Counted from the stretch's first letter, positions 14,927-23,407 are shown. The stretch is DNA of 30,455 bases from an uncultured Collinsella sp. (GCA_958427975.1 CAUAEH010000022.1:1-30455); one strand, 5' to 3'. The notes: generated from the sequence alone by a model not told the origin. Translations and numbers: made by a program.

Positions 14927-15024
14927 ACGCCCCTAAGCGGCAATCTGACGTTCAATCGTCGGTCGCGTACCAAAGTACGCTTCCCTCCTCTTTCACGTCA
15001 CCTTGCTCGCTTGGGGGCGTTTTC
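14927..15024. ncRNA. Branched structured element behind htpG
   Basis: Four nested pairings are visible: ACGCCCCTAAGCG (14927-14939) with CGCTTGGGGGCGT (15008-15020), GCAA (14940-14943) with TTGC (15003-15006), TGACGT (14946-14951) with ACGTCA (14995-15000), and GCGTAC (14965-14970) with GTACGC (14975-14980). Between the last two stems lie unpaired stretches, of which 14981-14994 is pyrimidine-rich (purine-rich on the minus strand). TTTT follows at 15021-15024, so on the + strand the outer stem can act as a terminator. Whether it is an RNA gene, on either strand, is unproven. Confidence 0.45.
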
Positions 15025-15080
15025 GCTGACTTATGCTCAACCTACGACGCTTTCGTGGTCCTAAGTAGTCATTGGGGTGG

Positions 15081-15163
15081 TCGTTGGGGACGTTCTTAAA
15101 TGACTAGTCGTTGGGGACGTTCTTGTTTGACTAGTCGGTTAAGAACGTCCCCAACGACTAGTC
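15081..15163. repeat. REP-like element with GGGGACGTTCTT units
   Basis: TCGTTGGGGACGTTCTT occurs at 15081-15097 and again at 15108-15124. The second unit with its ACTAGT start (15103-15124) is perfectly inverted at 15141-15162, giving a 22-bp stem around a 16-nt loop that holds another ACTAGT. A degenerate unit precedes at 15066-15080. It resembles short REP-type repeats; no transposase is present. Confidence 0.65.
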
Positions 15164-15215
15164 GGATTGCTAGTTTGTGCGGGTTGTGGTTTTGGGAGCT
15201 GCGGGAATTTAAGAT

Positions 15216-15254
15216 ACTGTACAACTGTACGTTAAATCATCTTCGTAGTATATT
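15216..15254 (+). promoter_or_regulatory. Likely promoter and operator of the YhgE/Pip pair
   Basis: TATATT (15249-15254) is a plausible -10. Just upstream, ACTGTACA and ACTGTACG stand as an imperfect direct repeat (15216-15231) that also holds two GTAC palindromes, and could be a regulator site overlapping the -35. The hexamers are weak. Confidence 0.35.
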
Positions 15255-15346
15255 GCTACCCGCAAAACTCAGCACCATTGTGCCGCGAGGCACTAAAGCG
15301 TCTACGTACAATGGTTGTCGATAGTACGATTCGATTCAACGACAGG

Positions 15347-18127
15347 ATGGATGGTCCAAGCGTGAGTCTCGGCAGCAAACTATCCGATGCAAAGGTCTCC
15401 TTTGCGATATTTAAGCGCGACATTAAGCGACTGCTTATGAATCCCGTCGCCCTGGTGGTCACCCTGGGCGTGTGCGTCATTCCCTCGCTGTATGCCTGGT
15501 ACAACATCGTTGCAAACTGGGATCCGTACGGAAATACCCAGGGCATTAAAATCGCCATCGCCAACAACGATCAGGGCACCCAGAACGACCTAGTGGGAGA
15601 GCTCAACGCAGGCGATAAGGTGGTCGACCAGCTCAAGGAGAACGACCAGCTTGGCTGGACCTTCGTCGACTCGGCGGCAGATGCCAAAGAGGGCGTCGAA
15701 AGTGGCGAATACTATGCTGCCATCGTGATTCCCAAGAACTTCTCCGACAATCTCGTCTCGATGCTCGACGGCAATTACCATCAGCCGAAGCTCACCTATT
15801 ACGTCAACGAGAAAAAGAGCGCCATTGCGCCCAAGGTCACCGATACCGGTGCCAACACCATCGAGGAGCAGATCAACTCGGAGTTTGTCTCCACGGTGGG
15901 CGAGACCGTCGCGGGCATTGCCAAAGATGCTGGCATCGACCTTAAAGACAAGGCAACCCAGACCCAGGATTCGCTGGCGGGCTCGGTGTCCGAGGCGTCT
16001 GATACCCTGGGCGAAGTACGTGATTCCATCGGCGACATGAACACCGCCATCGACAAGACAAGCAGCTCGATTGCTTCGGCCGATGCTGCGTTGGCGGGCC
16101 TGCAGGGACAGGCGCCTTCGCTAACGCAGGCAATCGCTCAGGGTAATGATCTGCTGGGCGAAGCTCGCACCACGGCTGGCAAGTCCATCACCTCGCTCTC
16201 CAAGGCACTTTCGGAGGGCAGCATCGTGCTGAGTAAGACATCGGCTTCTGCGAACGCCGCGATTGGCAGGCTTACCGGTACGGTTACGTCCACGACCACT
16301 CGAATCGACAACTCGCTCGAATCCCTTCAGGCGACGATTGACCACAACAGCGCTGTCATCGAGCGCCTGCAGATTCTCGTTAACGATACGTCGACGGGAT
16401 CGGAGAACGCCGATGCGCTCATCGCGTCGACCATCAATTCGCTTCGCGAGCAAAACCAGAAGCTGCAGAGCATCAAGGATGGCCTTTTTGCACAGTCGAG
16501 GGCCATGGCAAACGACGCTACGGCAATCTCGAACGCGAGTAAAGCACTCGACGTGGCAATTCATACCGGTGCGACCAACCTTGGCCAAGCCCAGACGGAC
16601 TTGGGCCAAAACGCGCTGCCGAAGGCCTCGAGCGCGCTCGACTCTTTTGCTGCCGTTTCGGGCGACCTGACCGGTATCGTCTCGGGTATGACACCTACAC
16701 TTGCAAATGCGCGCGGCACGTTGGCGCAGCTTAGCGCTACGCTCGGCCAGGCCAAGACCACGCTGTCCCAGACCGATTCCTCGCTTGCCAAGGTCCAGGA
16801 CAAGCTTGCAACCGCCGCCAATGACATCGCGGCGCTGCAGACCTCCGAGTCCATGGGCGAGCTGGCCGATCTGATGGGCGTCGATGTCAATGACGTGGCA
16901 GATTTCATGGCGTCTCCGGTTGAGTTGACGTCCAAGTCAATCTATCCGGTCAAGAGCTTTGGCTCGGGCATCGCTCCCTTCTACACCAATCTGGCGCTTT
17001 GGGTGGGCGGCTATGTGCTCATCGCCATTTACAAGCTCGAGGTCGACCGTGAAGGTGTTGGCAGCTTTACGGCGCGCCAAGGCTACTTTGGCCGCTGGTT
17101 GCTCATGGTGATCCTGGGCGCGTTGCAGGCCATCATCGTTACGGTAGGCGATCTGGTGATTGGCGTGCAGTGCGTCAGCCCGCTGCTGTTCGTGCTGGGC
17201 GGCATCGCCATTTCGTTCACCTACGTCAATATCATCTATGCGCTGTCCACCACGTTTAAGCATATCGGCAAGGCTATCGGCGTCATTCTCGTCATCGTGC
17301 AGATCCCGGGTTCGTCGGGCATGTACCCCATCGAGATGATGCCCGGCTTCTTCCAGTGGCTGCACCCGCTGCTGCCCTTTACCTACGGCATCAATCTGCT
17401 GCGCGAGACGGTCGGCGGCATGTATTCGTTCAACTACCTGTTTAACCTGTGCATTCTGGGCGTGTTCTTGATCGTGGCGCTCTTTATCGGCCTGCAGCTG
17501 CGTCCGCTGCTGCTCAACCTTAACCTGCTCTTTGATAAACAGCTCTCCACGACCGGTATGATGATTTGCGAGTCCAACGACCTGCCGCGCCAGCGCTACT
17601 CGCTGCGCACGGCCATGCGCGTCATGCTCGATTCCGATTCGTACCGTCGCGAACTGCTCGATCATGCGGTCGCCTTTGAACATCGCTACCCGTACTACAT
17701 CAAGGGCGGTTTTGCCGCCGTGGTGGGCGTTCAGGTCCTGCTCTTTGTCCTGTCGACGGTTCTCGATATCGACAATAACGGCAAGATCATCCTGCTTGTC
17801 ATTTGGATCATCTCGGTTATTGCCATCTGCGGCTGGCTTATCAATATCGAATATATCCGAGCGAGCCTCAATACCCAGATGCGCATCTCGGCGCTTTCGG
17901 ATGAGGACCTGCGTCGCGAGATGCGCGAACACACGGCCGCCATTCCTGCCGCCCGCCACATGTTTGGCCTCAACGCCAGCGAGCGTGGTGCCAAGGGCGG
18001 CGATCAGTCCACGGGCCGCTTGCCGCATATCGGCTCGCACCATAAATCTCAGGGCAGCGACAGCACAGCCACAAATGATGGAGATACCACCGCGCTTGGC
18101 AAGCACTCCAAAGGAGGTGAGGCATAA
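15347..18127 (+). CDS. YhgE/Pip-type membrane protein with extra C-terminal domain
   Basis: A roughly 926-residue membrane protein of the YhgE/phage-infection-protein family, whose biochemical role is not settled. One membrane segment lies near the N-terminus, followed by the shared WDPYGNT motif and a long Ala/Ser-rich extracellular region that looks coiled-coil. About five membrane segments of ABC-2 permease character follow. After these comes an extension absent from the next gene: about 120 residues, two more membrane segments and a low-complexity tail with His, Ser and Gly. The start is uncertain: ATG 15347 is used, but ATG 15311 and GTG 15362 (with GGATGG upstream) are possible. Its stop directly abuts the next ATG. 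Confidence 0.85.
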   Translation: MDGPSVSLGSKLSDAKVSFAIFKRDIKRLLMNPVALVVTLGVCVIPSLYAWYNIVANWDPYGNTQGIKIAIANNDQGTQNDLVGELNAGDKVVDQLKENDQLGWTFVDSAADAKEGVESGEYYAAIVIPKNFSDNLVSMLDGNYHQPKLTYYVNEKKSAIAPKVTDTGANTIEEQINSEFVSTVGETVAGIAKDAGIDLKDKATQTQDSLAGSVSEASDTLGEVRDSIGDMNTAIDKTSSSIASADAALAGLQGQAPSLTQAIAQGNDLLGEARTTAGKSITSLSKALSEGSIVLSKTSASANAAIGRLTGTVTSTTTRIDNSLESLQATIDHNSAVIERLQILVNDTSTGSENADALIASTINSLREQNQKLQSIKDGLFAQSRAMANDATAISNASKALDVAIHTGATNLGQAQTDLGQNALPKASSALDSFAAVSGDLTGIVSGMTPTLANARGTLAQLSATLGQAKTTLSQTDSSLAKVQDKLATAANDIAALQTSESMGELADLMGVDVNDVADFMASPVELTSKSIYPVKSFGSGIAPFYTNLALWVGGYVLIAIYKLEVDREGVGSFTARQGYFGRWLLMVILGALQAIIVTVGDLVIGVQCVSPLLFVLGGIAISFTYVNIIYALSTTFKHIGKAIGVILVIVQIPGSSGMYPIEMMPGFFQWLHPLLPFTYGINLLRETVGGMYSFNYLFNLCILGVFLIVALFIGLQLRPLLLNLNLLFDKQLSTTGMMICESNDLPRQRYSLRTAMRVMLDSDSYRRELLDHAVAFEHRYPYYIKGGFAAVVGVQVLLFVLSTVLDIDNNGKIILLVIWIISVIAICGWLINIEYIRASLNTQMRISALSDEDLRREMREHTAAIPAARHMFGLNASERGAKGGDQSTGRLPHIGSHHKSQGSDSTATNDGDTTALGKHSKGGEA

Positions 18128-20317
18128 ATGAAGAACATCCTGCATCTGTTTAAGCGCGATGTCCAAAACGTGTCTCGCTCCGTGATCGGCTTGGTTGTCG
18201 TGATGGGCCTCATTATCGTACCGTGTCTGTACGCGTGGTTTAACATCGCCGGCAGCTGGGATCCGTACGGCAACACCGGCAATCTTAAGATCGCCGTGGT
18301 CAACACCGATGAGGGTTACGAGAGCGATTTGATCCCCGTCGAGGTTAACGTGGGCGAAAACGTGACCGCCACCCTACGCGGCAACGAGAGCTTCGATTGG
18401 GTTGTGCTCAACAATCGCGAAAAGGCTATCGAGGGCGTTAAGTCGGGCGCGTACTATGCTGCCGTCGTTATCCCCAAAACGTTTAGCGCTGACATGATGA
18501 CGCTTTTCTCGACCGACGTGAAGCATGCCGATATCGAGTTCTACGAGAATCAGAAGGCCAACGCCATTGCGCAGATCGTGACCGAGAAGGGTTCGAGCGC
18601 CGTCCAGAGCCAGGTTAACAAAACTTTTACCGAGACCATTACGACGATCGGTCTTAAGACGGTGTCCAGCCTGCTCGATTACATGAGCACCGACCAGGTG
18701 GGTAACTTTATCGCCAACCTGTCCTCGACGCTCGGCGATTCGATTGAGGACCTGCGAGACGTTCGGGCAAATGCTTCGTCGCTGGCGGGCATTTTGAGCT
18801 CCACGTCCGATTCGCTGACGTCGGCGAGCGGCATGCTCAAGCAGACGGGCACGGTCGATGAGTCAACGAAGCAGCTGATGGAGCATGTCAAGAGCGGTAT
18901 TAGCGATTCCAAGGAAGCGCTGAAGGACGCCAACGACGCCATCAATGCCGCGATTGACGGAAGCGCGGGCTCGTTTGACAACGTGTCCGCCGAGCTTGCG
19001 AAGGCATTTGATGCCGCGAATCAACATGTCGACCTTACAGTGTCCCAGCTCAACGATGCCGCGGCGGCGCTCAACACGCGTGCCGACGATATCGACGCCA
19101 CGGCCGACCAGCTCCGCAGCTTTGCCGATCAGGTGACTGACGAAAAACTCCAGGACAGCCTCAAGTCTGTGGCAACATCGCTGAGCAGGATTGCTGTGGA
19201 GTATCGCAACAACGCCAAGGACTTGACGGCCACCGCGAAGTCTCTCTCTGACAGCATGGCAGAGGTTAATAAGTCGCGTGCCGAGGTCGATCAGGCAATC
19301 GCGGATGCCAAGGCTGGTATCTCGGGCGCCAAGACTGACTACGACTCTACGTTTTCGGCCAAGGCAAAGGAGCTCAAGAAGACCATCTCGGGTGTTTTGG
19401 ATTCGCTGAACGGTATTTCGAACGATCTGGATAGTGCTGTTGCTGGCCTGACCGACGCATCCGGTTCGCTGGCAAAGGGCCTCTCCAAGGCTGCAAAGCT
19501 GGTCAACAAGGCTTCTGATCAGCTGGGCGAGGCGTCGGACAAGATCAGTGCGTTTAAGGACGAGCTTGATAGCGCTCTGATCTCGGGTGACCTGGCCATG
19601 ATTAAGACAATGATTGGCAGCGACCCCGAGGGCCTCGCCGTGTCGCTTTCCGGCCCTGTCGCACTCGACCGCAAGCCGGTCTATCCAATCCGCAACTACG
19701 GTTCGGCCATGGCGCCGTTCTACACGATTCTGTCGCTCTGGGTCGGCTCGATCGTACTGGCGGCCATGATGAAGGTCTCGGTTGACGATGAGCTTATCAA
19801 CGAGCTCATCCCCGTGCGCCTGCACGAGATCTACCTGGGTCGCTACCTGTTCTTTGGCGGTCTGGCTCTGCTGCAGGCAACGCTCGTGTGTGCGGGCGAC
19901 ATCCTGTTCTTTGGCATCCAGTGCGACAACCCCCTGCAGTTTGTGCTTGCCGGCTGGGTCGCGAGTCTCGTGTTCTCCAATATCGTCTACACGCTTACGG
20001 TATCGTTTGGAGATATCGGCAAGGCGCTCGCCGTCGTGCTGCTGGTCATGCAGGTCGGCGGTTCGGGCGGTACGTTCCCCATCGAGATGACCGGCCCCGT
20101 GTTCCAGGCGATCTACCCGTTCTTGCCGTTTACCCACGGCATCAACGCCATGCACGCCGCCATGGCCGGTGCCTACCATATGGAGTACTGGATTGAGCTG
20201 GGCATTCTGGCGAGCTACCTGATTCCGTCGCTGGCCCTGGGCGTCGTCTTCCGCCGCCCGGTCATCAAAGCCAACGACTGGATCATCGAAAAGCTGGAAT
20301 CAACTAAGTTGATCTAG
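18128..20317 (+). CDS. YhgE/Pip-type membrane protein
   Basis: A 729-residue paralogue of the preceding protein, with the same plan: N-terminal membrane segment, WDPYGNT motif, a long Ala/Ser/Asp-rich stretch of coiled-coil character (about 200-500), and about five C-terminal membrane segments with the conserved GSGGTFPIEM and FLPFTHGINAMHAAMAG region. It ends after the permease part, without the extra tail of its partner. AAGGAGGTGAG overlaps the end of the upstream gene, so translation is coupled and the two products are likely made in fixed ratio, perhaps as a heteromer. The function is unknown. Confidence 0.9.
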   Translation: MKNILHLFKRDVQNVSRSVIGLVVVMGLIIVPCLYAWFNIAGSWDPYGNTGNLKIAVVNTDEGYESDLIPVEVNVGENVTATLRGNESFDWVVLNNREKAIEGVKSGAYYAAVVIPKTFSADMMTLFSTDVKHADIEFYENQKANAIAQIVTEKGSSAVQSQVNKTFTETITTIGLKTVSSLLDYMSTDQVGNFIANLSSTLGDSIEDLRDVRANASSLAGILSSTSDSLTSASGMLKQTGTVDESTKQLMEHVKSGISDSKEALKDANDAINAAIDGSAGSFDNVSAELAKAFDAANQHVDLTVSQLNDAAAALNTRADDIDATADQLRSFADQVTDEKLQDSLKSVATSLSRIAVEYRNNAKDLTATAKSLSDSMAEVNKSRAEVDQAIADAKAGISGAKTDYDSTFSAKAKELKKTISGVLDSLNGISNDLDSAVAGLTDASGSLAKGLSKAAKLVNKASDQLGEASDKISAFKDELDSALISGDLAMIKTMIGSDPEGLAVSLSGPVALDRKPVYPIRNYGSAMAPFYTILSLWVGSIVLAAMMKVSVDDELINELIPVRLHEIYLGRYLFFGGLALLQATLVCAGDILFFGIQCDNPLQFVLAGWVASLVFSNIVYTLTVSFGDIGKALAVVLLVMQVGGSGGTFPIEMTGPVFQAIYPFLPFTHGINAMHAAMAGAYHMEYWIELGILASYLIPSLALGVVFRRPVIKANDWIIEKLESTKLI

Positions 20318-20412
20318 TTCAGCCACGTAAACGCCGTCGGAACATCGAGGTCTTCCAGTTTGACACTTTATTATGCTGGATTGCGATGCAACGCTGGTTG
20401 TTGCTACAGTAG

Positions 20413-20450
20413 CGGGGCGTACCGGGGGTCCGGTGCGCCCCGTTTTTATT
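20413..20450 (+). terminator. Terminator behind the YhgE/Pip pair
   Basis: CGGGGCGTACC (20413-20423) pairs with GGTGCGCCCCG (20432-20442; one wobble), followed by TTTTTATT. The stretch 20318-20412 shows a lone TTGACA (20360-20365) with no matching -10. Confidence 0.85.
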
Positions 20451-20478
20451 TGACCATGAGGCGGCACGCAGCCATACG
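20450..20478 (+). promoter_or_regulatory. Possible promoter of the EamA transporter gene
   Basis: TTGACC (20450-20455) and CATACG (20473-20478) are 17 bp apart. The -10 is weak. Confidence 0.3.
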
Positions 20479-20518
20479 CGTGCGGACACCACGCCCAGAT
20501 TGAGTGTGAGGATGTTCC

Positions 20519-21502
20519 ATGGCCCAATACGCTGCCAACGAAATCGAGAATATGCCCGATAGCCCTGTAGCCCGCGAAGACCTAGGTGCCGGCGGCGCCT
20601 CCCGCGGTGCCGGTGCGCGCTCGCCGCTGTTCTGGAAGGTCTTGCTCCTTTCGGTGGCGGTCATCTGGGGCTACTCCTTTACCACTATGAAGGACGCACT
20701 CGGCACCATTCCGGTGTTCGCGCTGCTCTATGTACGCTTTCTGCCCGCAGCGTTGGTCATGTTTGCCGTCTTCCACAAACGCATCATTGCACATTTCAAT
20801 GCCCGCAACCTGATCGTTGGCCTGAGTATGGGCGTGCTCATGTGGGCGGCCTATGCGTTGCAGACGGTCGGTCTGGCACATACTACGGCGGGCAAGAATG
20901 CTTTTTTGACGGGCACGTATTGCATCCTTGTGCCGTTCGCGAGCTATTTTCTGAGCGGCGAAAAACTCACCCGCTATAACCTGGGCGCGGCACTGCTGTG
21001 CTTGGCGGGCATTGGTTTGGTGGCGCTCGATAGCGTTGAATTCAACATCGGTGACGTCATTACGCTGGCGGGTGCGGTCTTTTTCGCCATCCAGATGGCG
21101 GTGACCGCCAAGTACGGTCGCAAAATGGACATCAACGTCATCACGTTTTGGATGTTTGTGGGCAACGGCGTGCTGAGCCTGGCAACGTCGCTGCTATTCG
21201 AGACCCAAGCGCCTCTGTCCGTGTGGACGCCGAGCTTTATCACTGCGATGGCGTTTCTCTCGGTGGGCTGCACATGCGTGGCTCTGCTCATCCAAAACGT
21301 CGGCCTGGCGCATGTCCCGGCTTCGACGGGCTCGCTGCTCCTTTCGATGGAGTCCCCTTCGGGCGTGTTGTTTTCGGTGCTGCTGATGGGGGAGGCGCTC
21401 ACCTCGCGTCTGCTCGCCGGCTTCGTGCTTATCTTCCTGTCGATTATCTTGAGCGAGACTCACTTCGATTTTTTGCGCAAAAAGCCGCGCCCGCAATTGT
21501 AA
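20519..21502 (+). CDS. EamA-family (DMT superfamily) transporter
   Basis: A 327-residue inner-membrane transporter with about ten hydrophobic segments in two similar halves, the first beginning WKVLLLSVAVIWGYSFTTMK and the second near VITLAGAVFFAIQMAVTAKYG. Segments such as FLTGTYCILVPFASYFLSGE and LLLSMESPSGVLFSVLLMGE are typical of EamA proteins, which usually export metabolites or amino acids; the substrate cannot be read from sequence. About 35 Ala/Gly-rich cytoplasmic residues precede the first segment. GAGGA lies about 8 nt before the ATG. It has its own terminator and appears monocistronic. Confidence 0.92.
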   Translation: MAQYAANEIENMPDSPVAREDLGAGGASRGAGARSPLFWKVLLLSVAVIWGYSFTTMKDALGTIPVFALLYVRFLPAALVMFAVFHKRIIAHFNARNLIVGLSMGVLMWAAYALQTVGLAHTTAGKNAFLTGTYCILVPFASYFLSGEKLTRYNLGAALLCLAGIGLVALDSVEFNIGDVITLAGAVFFAIQMAVTAKYGRKMDINVITFWMFVGNGVLSLATSLLFETQAPLSVWTPSFITAMAFLSVGCTCVALLIQNVGLAHVPASTGSLLLSMESPSGVLFSVLLMGEALTSRLLAGFVLIFLSIILSETHFDFLRKKPRPQL

Positions 21503-21514
21503 ACAACTTGTTGC

Positions 21515-21540
21515 GCCGCCCTCCCGGGGCGGCATTTTTT
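21515..21540 (+). terminator. Terminator of the EamA gene
   Basis: GCCGCCC pairs with GGGCGGC around TCCCG, followed by ATTTTTT. Confidence 0.88.
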
Positions 21541-21566
21541 ATGCGTCGCCCTTAAAGTAATACCTT

Positions 21567-21588
21567 GCACTTTACGCTATCAAAGTGC
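21567..21588. promoter_or_regulatory. Operator-like inverted repeat before the amidohydrolase
   Basis: GCACTTT (21567-21573) and AAAGTGC (21582-21588) form a perfect 7-bp inverted repeat with an 8-bp spacer, about 30 bp before the ATG. TTGCAC, a possible -35, overlaps its left arm. Confidence 0.4.
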
Positions 21589-21618
21589 TTGCTGCAAAAA
21601 CGTTACTGGGGGGCATCT

Positions 21619-22917
21619 ATGGCACCAGCTCTGTCCGATCTTCAACCGCAATCAGCGCCCAAGGCCACCGCGGCGGCGCAGGCCGCTATCGGTGACGGTC
21701 TTGTTGCAGAAGCTCAGGCTTTTGCAGACGAGCTCGCTGCGTGGCGACACGATTTACACCAGATGCCCGAGCTGGGTAATAGCCTCCCGCAGACCTCTGC
21801 GTATATCCAAGCGCGCCTGACCGAGATGGACATCCCGTTTGCCACGCTCGTCGATGGTTCCTGCGTTGTTGGTCTGATCGGTGCCGGTGCGGCCGCGGCC
21901 GTTCAGGGCAATGGCACGTGCAAGGACGAGCAGGCCGGAACGGTCGTCATGCTCCGAGGCGATATGGATGCCCTGCCCGTTGTCGAGGAATCCGGCGAGC
22001 CCTTTGCATCCACCAATGGCTGCATGCATGCTTGCGGTCACGATATGCACGCGACGGCGCTGCTTGGTGCGGCGCGCCTGCTCAAGGCCCGCGAGGCCGA
22101 GCTTGTGGAGGCCAACGCCACGGTGAAGTTGCTGTTCCAGCCGGGCGAGGAGACCTTTGAAGGGGCGCGCGCTGCCATTGCCGATGGCCTGCTGCAGAAC
22201 CCGCGCCCCCAGGCTGCCTTTGCCATGCACGTCAACAGCCAATCGCCGCTCGGCCTGGTGCTCTATGGGAGCCCGGCGCTTTCAGGCGTGTACGGTTTCC
22301 GCATCACGCTGCAGGGCAAGGGCGGCCATGGCTCGAGCCCCGAGATCTGCATCGATCCCATCACGGCCGGCGTCCATGTGCACCTGGCGCTCCAGGAGCT
22401 TATCTCCCGCGAGGTGCCGGCGGCCAAGGAAGTCGCACTTACCGTTGGTAAGTTCGCCGGTGGCTTGGCGGCCAACGTCATCCCCGACACCTGCGTGCTC
22501 GAGGGAACGCTGCGCGGCTTTGACGTTGAGCTCATGGAGCACCTAAAGACCCGCATCGCGGAGGTCGTTAACGGCGTTGCCACGACATATCGTACGCCGG
22601 CGACCATCGAGACACTTTCGGATGTTCCGCCGCTTGTACTCGACAGCGATATGACTCAGGCGTCGCTTGGCTACGTGGGCGCAGTGCTGCCCAAGTCGGC
22701 TTTCTTGCCGCTTTTCCATGCCATGGCGAGTGAGGACTTCGCGCTTATCTCGAGCGAGATTCCGAGTGCGTACTTTACCGTGGGCGCGGCCGTAACCGAC
22801 ACGGACGAACACTTTGCCCAGCACCATCCCAAGGCACGTTTTAACGATGCCGAGCTGCCGCTCGGTGCTGCGGCTTATACCGCCGTCGCTTTGGGCTATA
22901 TCGCCGACCACCGGTAG
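21619..22917 (+). CDS. M20-family amidohydrolase (hippurate/N-acyl amino acid hydrolase type)
   Basis: A 432-residue cytoplasmic metallohydrolase of the M20D group, which splits N-acyl amino acids or related amides. Metal and catalytic residues are visible: RGDMDALP (113-120), CMHACGHDMHA (C139, H141), QPGEE (E177, E178), AMH (H204) and HHPK (402-405) near the C-terminus. The inserted dimerisation domain starts after GKGGHGSS. About 40 residues with many Ala precede the usual domain start. ATG 21619 is chosen for the GGGGGG ribosome site just upstream; an in-frame start at 21565 lies within the operator-like repeat. The exact substrate is not known. Confidence 0.92.
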   Translation: MAPALSDLQPQSAPKATAAAQAAIGDGLVAEAQAFADELAAWRHDLHQMPELGNSLPQTSAYIQARLTEMDIPFATLVDGSCVVGLIGAGAAAAVQGNGTCKDEQAGTVVMLRGDMDALPVVEESGEPFASTNGCMHACGHDMHATALLGAARLLKAREAELVEANATVKLLFQPGEETFEGARAAIADGLLQNPRPQAAFAMHVNSQSPLGLVLYGSPALSGVYGFRITLQGKGGHGSSPEICIDPITAGVHVHLALQELISREVPAAKEVALTVGKFAGGLAANVIPDTCVLEGTLRGFDVELMEHLKTRIAEVVNGVATTYRTPATIETLSDVPPLVLDSDMTQASLGYVGAVLPKSAFLPLFHAMASEDFALISSEIPSAYFTVGAAVTDTDEHFAQHHPKARFNDAELPLGAAAYTAVALGYIADHR

Positions 22918-22926
22918 CATCCAACC

Positions 22927-22984
22927 TTGCCTTTCAAGCCTGCGGGCATGGCCGTAAGGCCTATGCCCTTGTCTTTCAAGGCAA
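22927..22984. repeat. Hairpin flanked by a 12-nt direct repeat
   Basis: GGGCATGGCC (22944-22953) pairs with GGCC-T-ATGCCC (22958-22968, one bulged T) around GTAA. It is flanked by TTGCCTTTCAAG (22927-22938) and TTGTCTTTCAAG (22969-22980), and TTGCCTT also pairs with AAGGCAA (22978-22984). It may end amidohydrolase transcription. Confidence 0.45.
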
Positions 22985-23151
22985 TCTTGGGCACTACCGG
23001 CGCCATCGTCTCGGGCGTGCTGTTCGATGCCACGGGCTCCTTTGCGAGCACCTGGATTGTGTGCCTGGCGCGCTCCGTGGTCATGCTCGTGTTCCTGCTG
23101 GCATCCGAGCCCATCGCCGCCAAGCTGCGCACGAGCGTGGCGGGGGAGTAG
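22969..23151 (+). pseudogene. Remnant of an MFS transporter C-terminus
   Basis: The frame reads LSFKAILGTTGAIVSGVLFD, then ATGSF, a hydrophobic stretch (WIVCLARSVVMLVFLLA) and a basic end. This is how the last two helices of many major-facilitator transporters look (a G-x-x-x-SG-x-x-FD motif). No upstream part of the transporter is present; the frame opens in the hairpin behind the amidohydrolase gene. I infer a decayed gene, but a small unrelated membrane protein starting near 22927 cannot be excluded. Confidence 0.45.
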
Positions 23152-23186
23152 ACGCCCGTCGCTCTTTTCTGTTCGCCCCGTTCTGT

Positions 23187-23250
23187 CCGTGGCCGCCCTG
23201 GAAGCCGAATGGATGCTCGTACCATCATTCGGTTTCCAAGGCGGCCACGG
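23187..23250. repeat. Long inverted repeat 1 before hisS
   Basis: The 25-nt arms 23187-23211 and 23226-23250 pair throughout except for one mismatch and one wobble (CCGTGGCCGCC with GGCGGCCACGG at the base). The loop is 14 nt. No T tract follows. Confidence 0.75.
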
Positions 23251-23261
23251 GCCTACGAAAT

Positions 23262-23323
23262 GATCCGTTTTCCTCCGTCCTCAACAGATCACGTGATTCG
23301 AAAGAGACGGAGGAAAACGGATC
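23262..23323. repeat. Long inverted repeat 2 before hisS
   Basis: Arms 23262-23279 and 23306-23323 are perfect over 18 bp (GATCCGTTTTCCTCCGTC). The 26-nt loop contains ATCACGTGAT, a palindrome. No T tract follows. Confidence 0.75.
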
Positions 23324-23330
23324 CCAAACA

Positions 23331-23400
23331 GCGGCGGTGCGTCTGGCCGAACGAGCCCCCATACCCTCGTTCGGTCAGACGCGCCGCCGCGTTTTGTTTT
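23331..23400 (+). terminator. Long inverted repeat 3, a strong terminator before hisS
   Basis: Arms 23331-23355 and 23366-23390 pair over 25 nt with one mismatch and one wobble, followed by GTTTTGTTTT. The T tract points to a + strand terminator, placed directly before the hisS -10. Confidence 0.8.
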
Positions 23401-23407
23401 TGTGCCG

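Noticed and set aside
18863..20179. Minus-strand open frame of 438 codons opposite the second YhgE/Pip gene
   Set aside because: It is a codon-bias shadow; the + strand product is a recognisable membrane protein.
23187..23390. CRISPR-like array
   Set aside because: The three inverted repeats differ in sequence and are not direct repeats with spacers; no cas genes are present.
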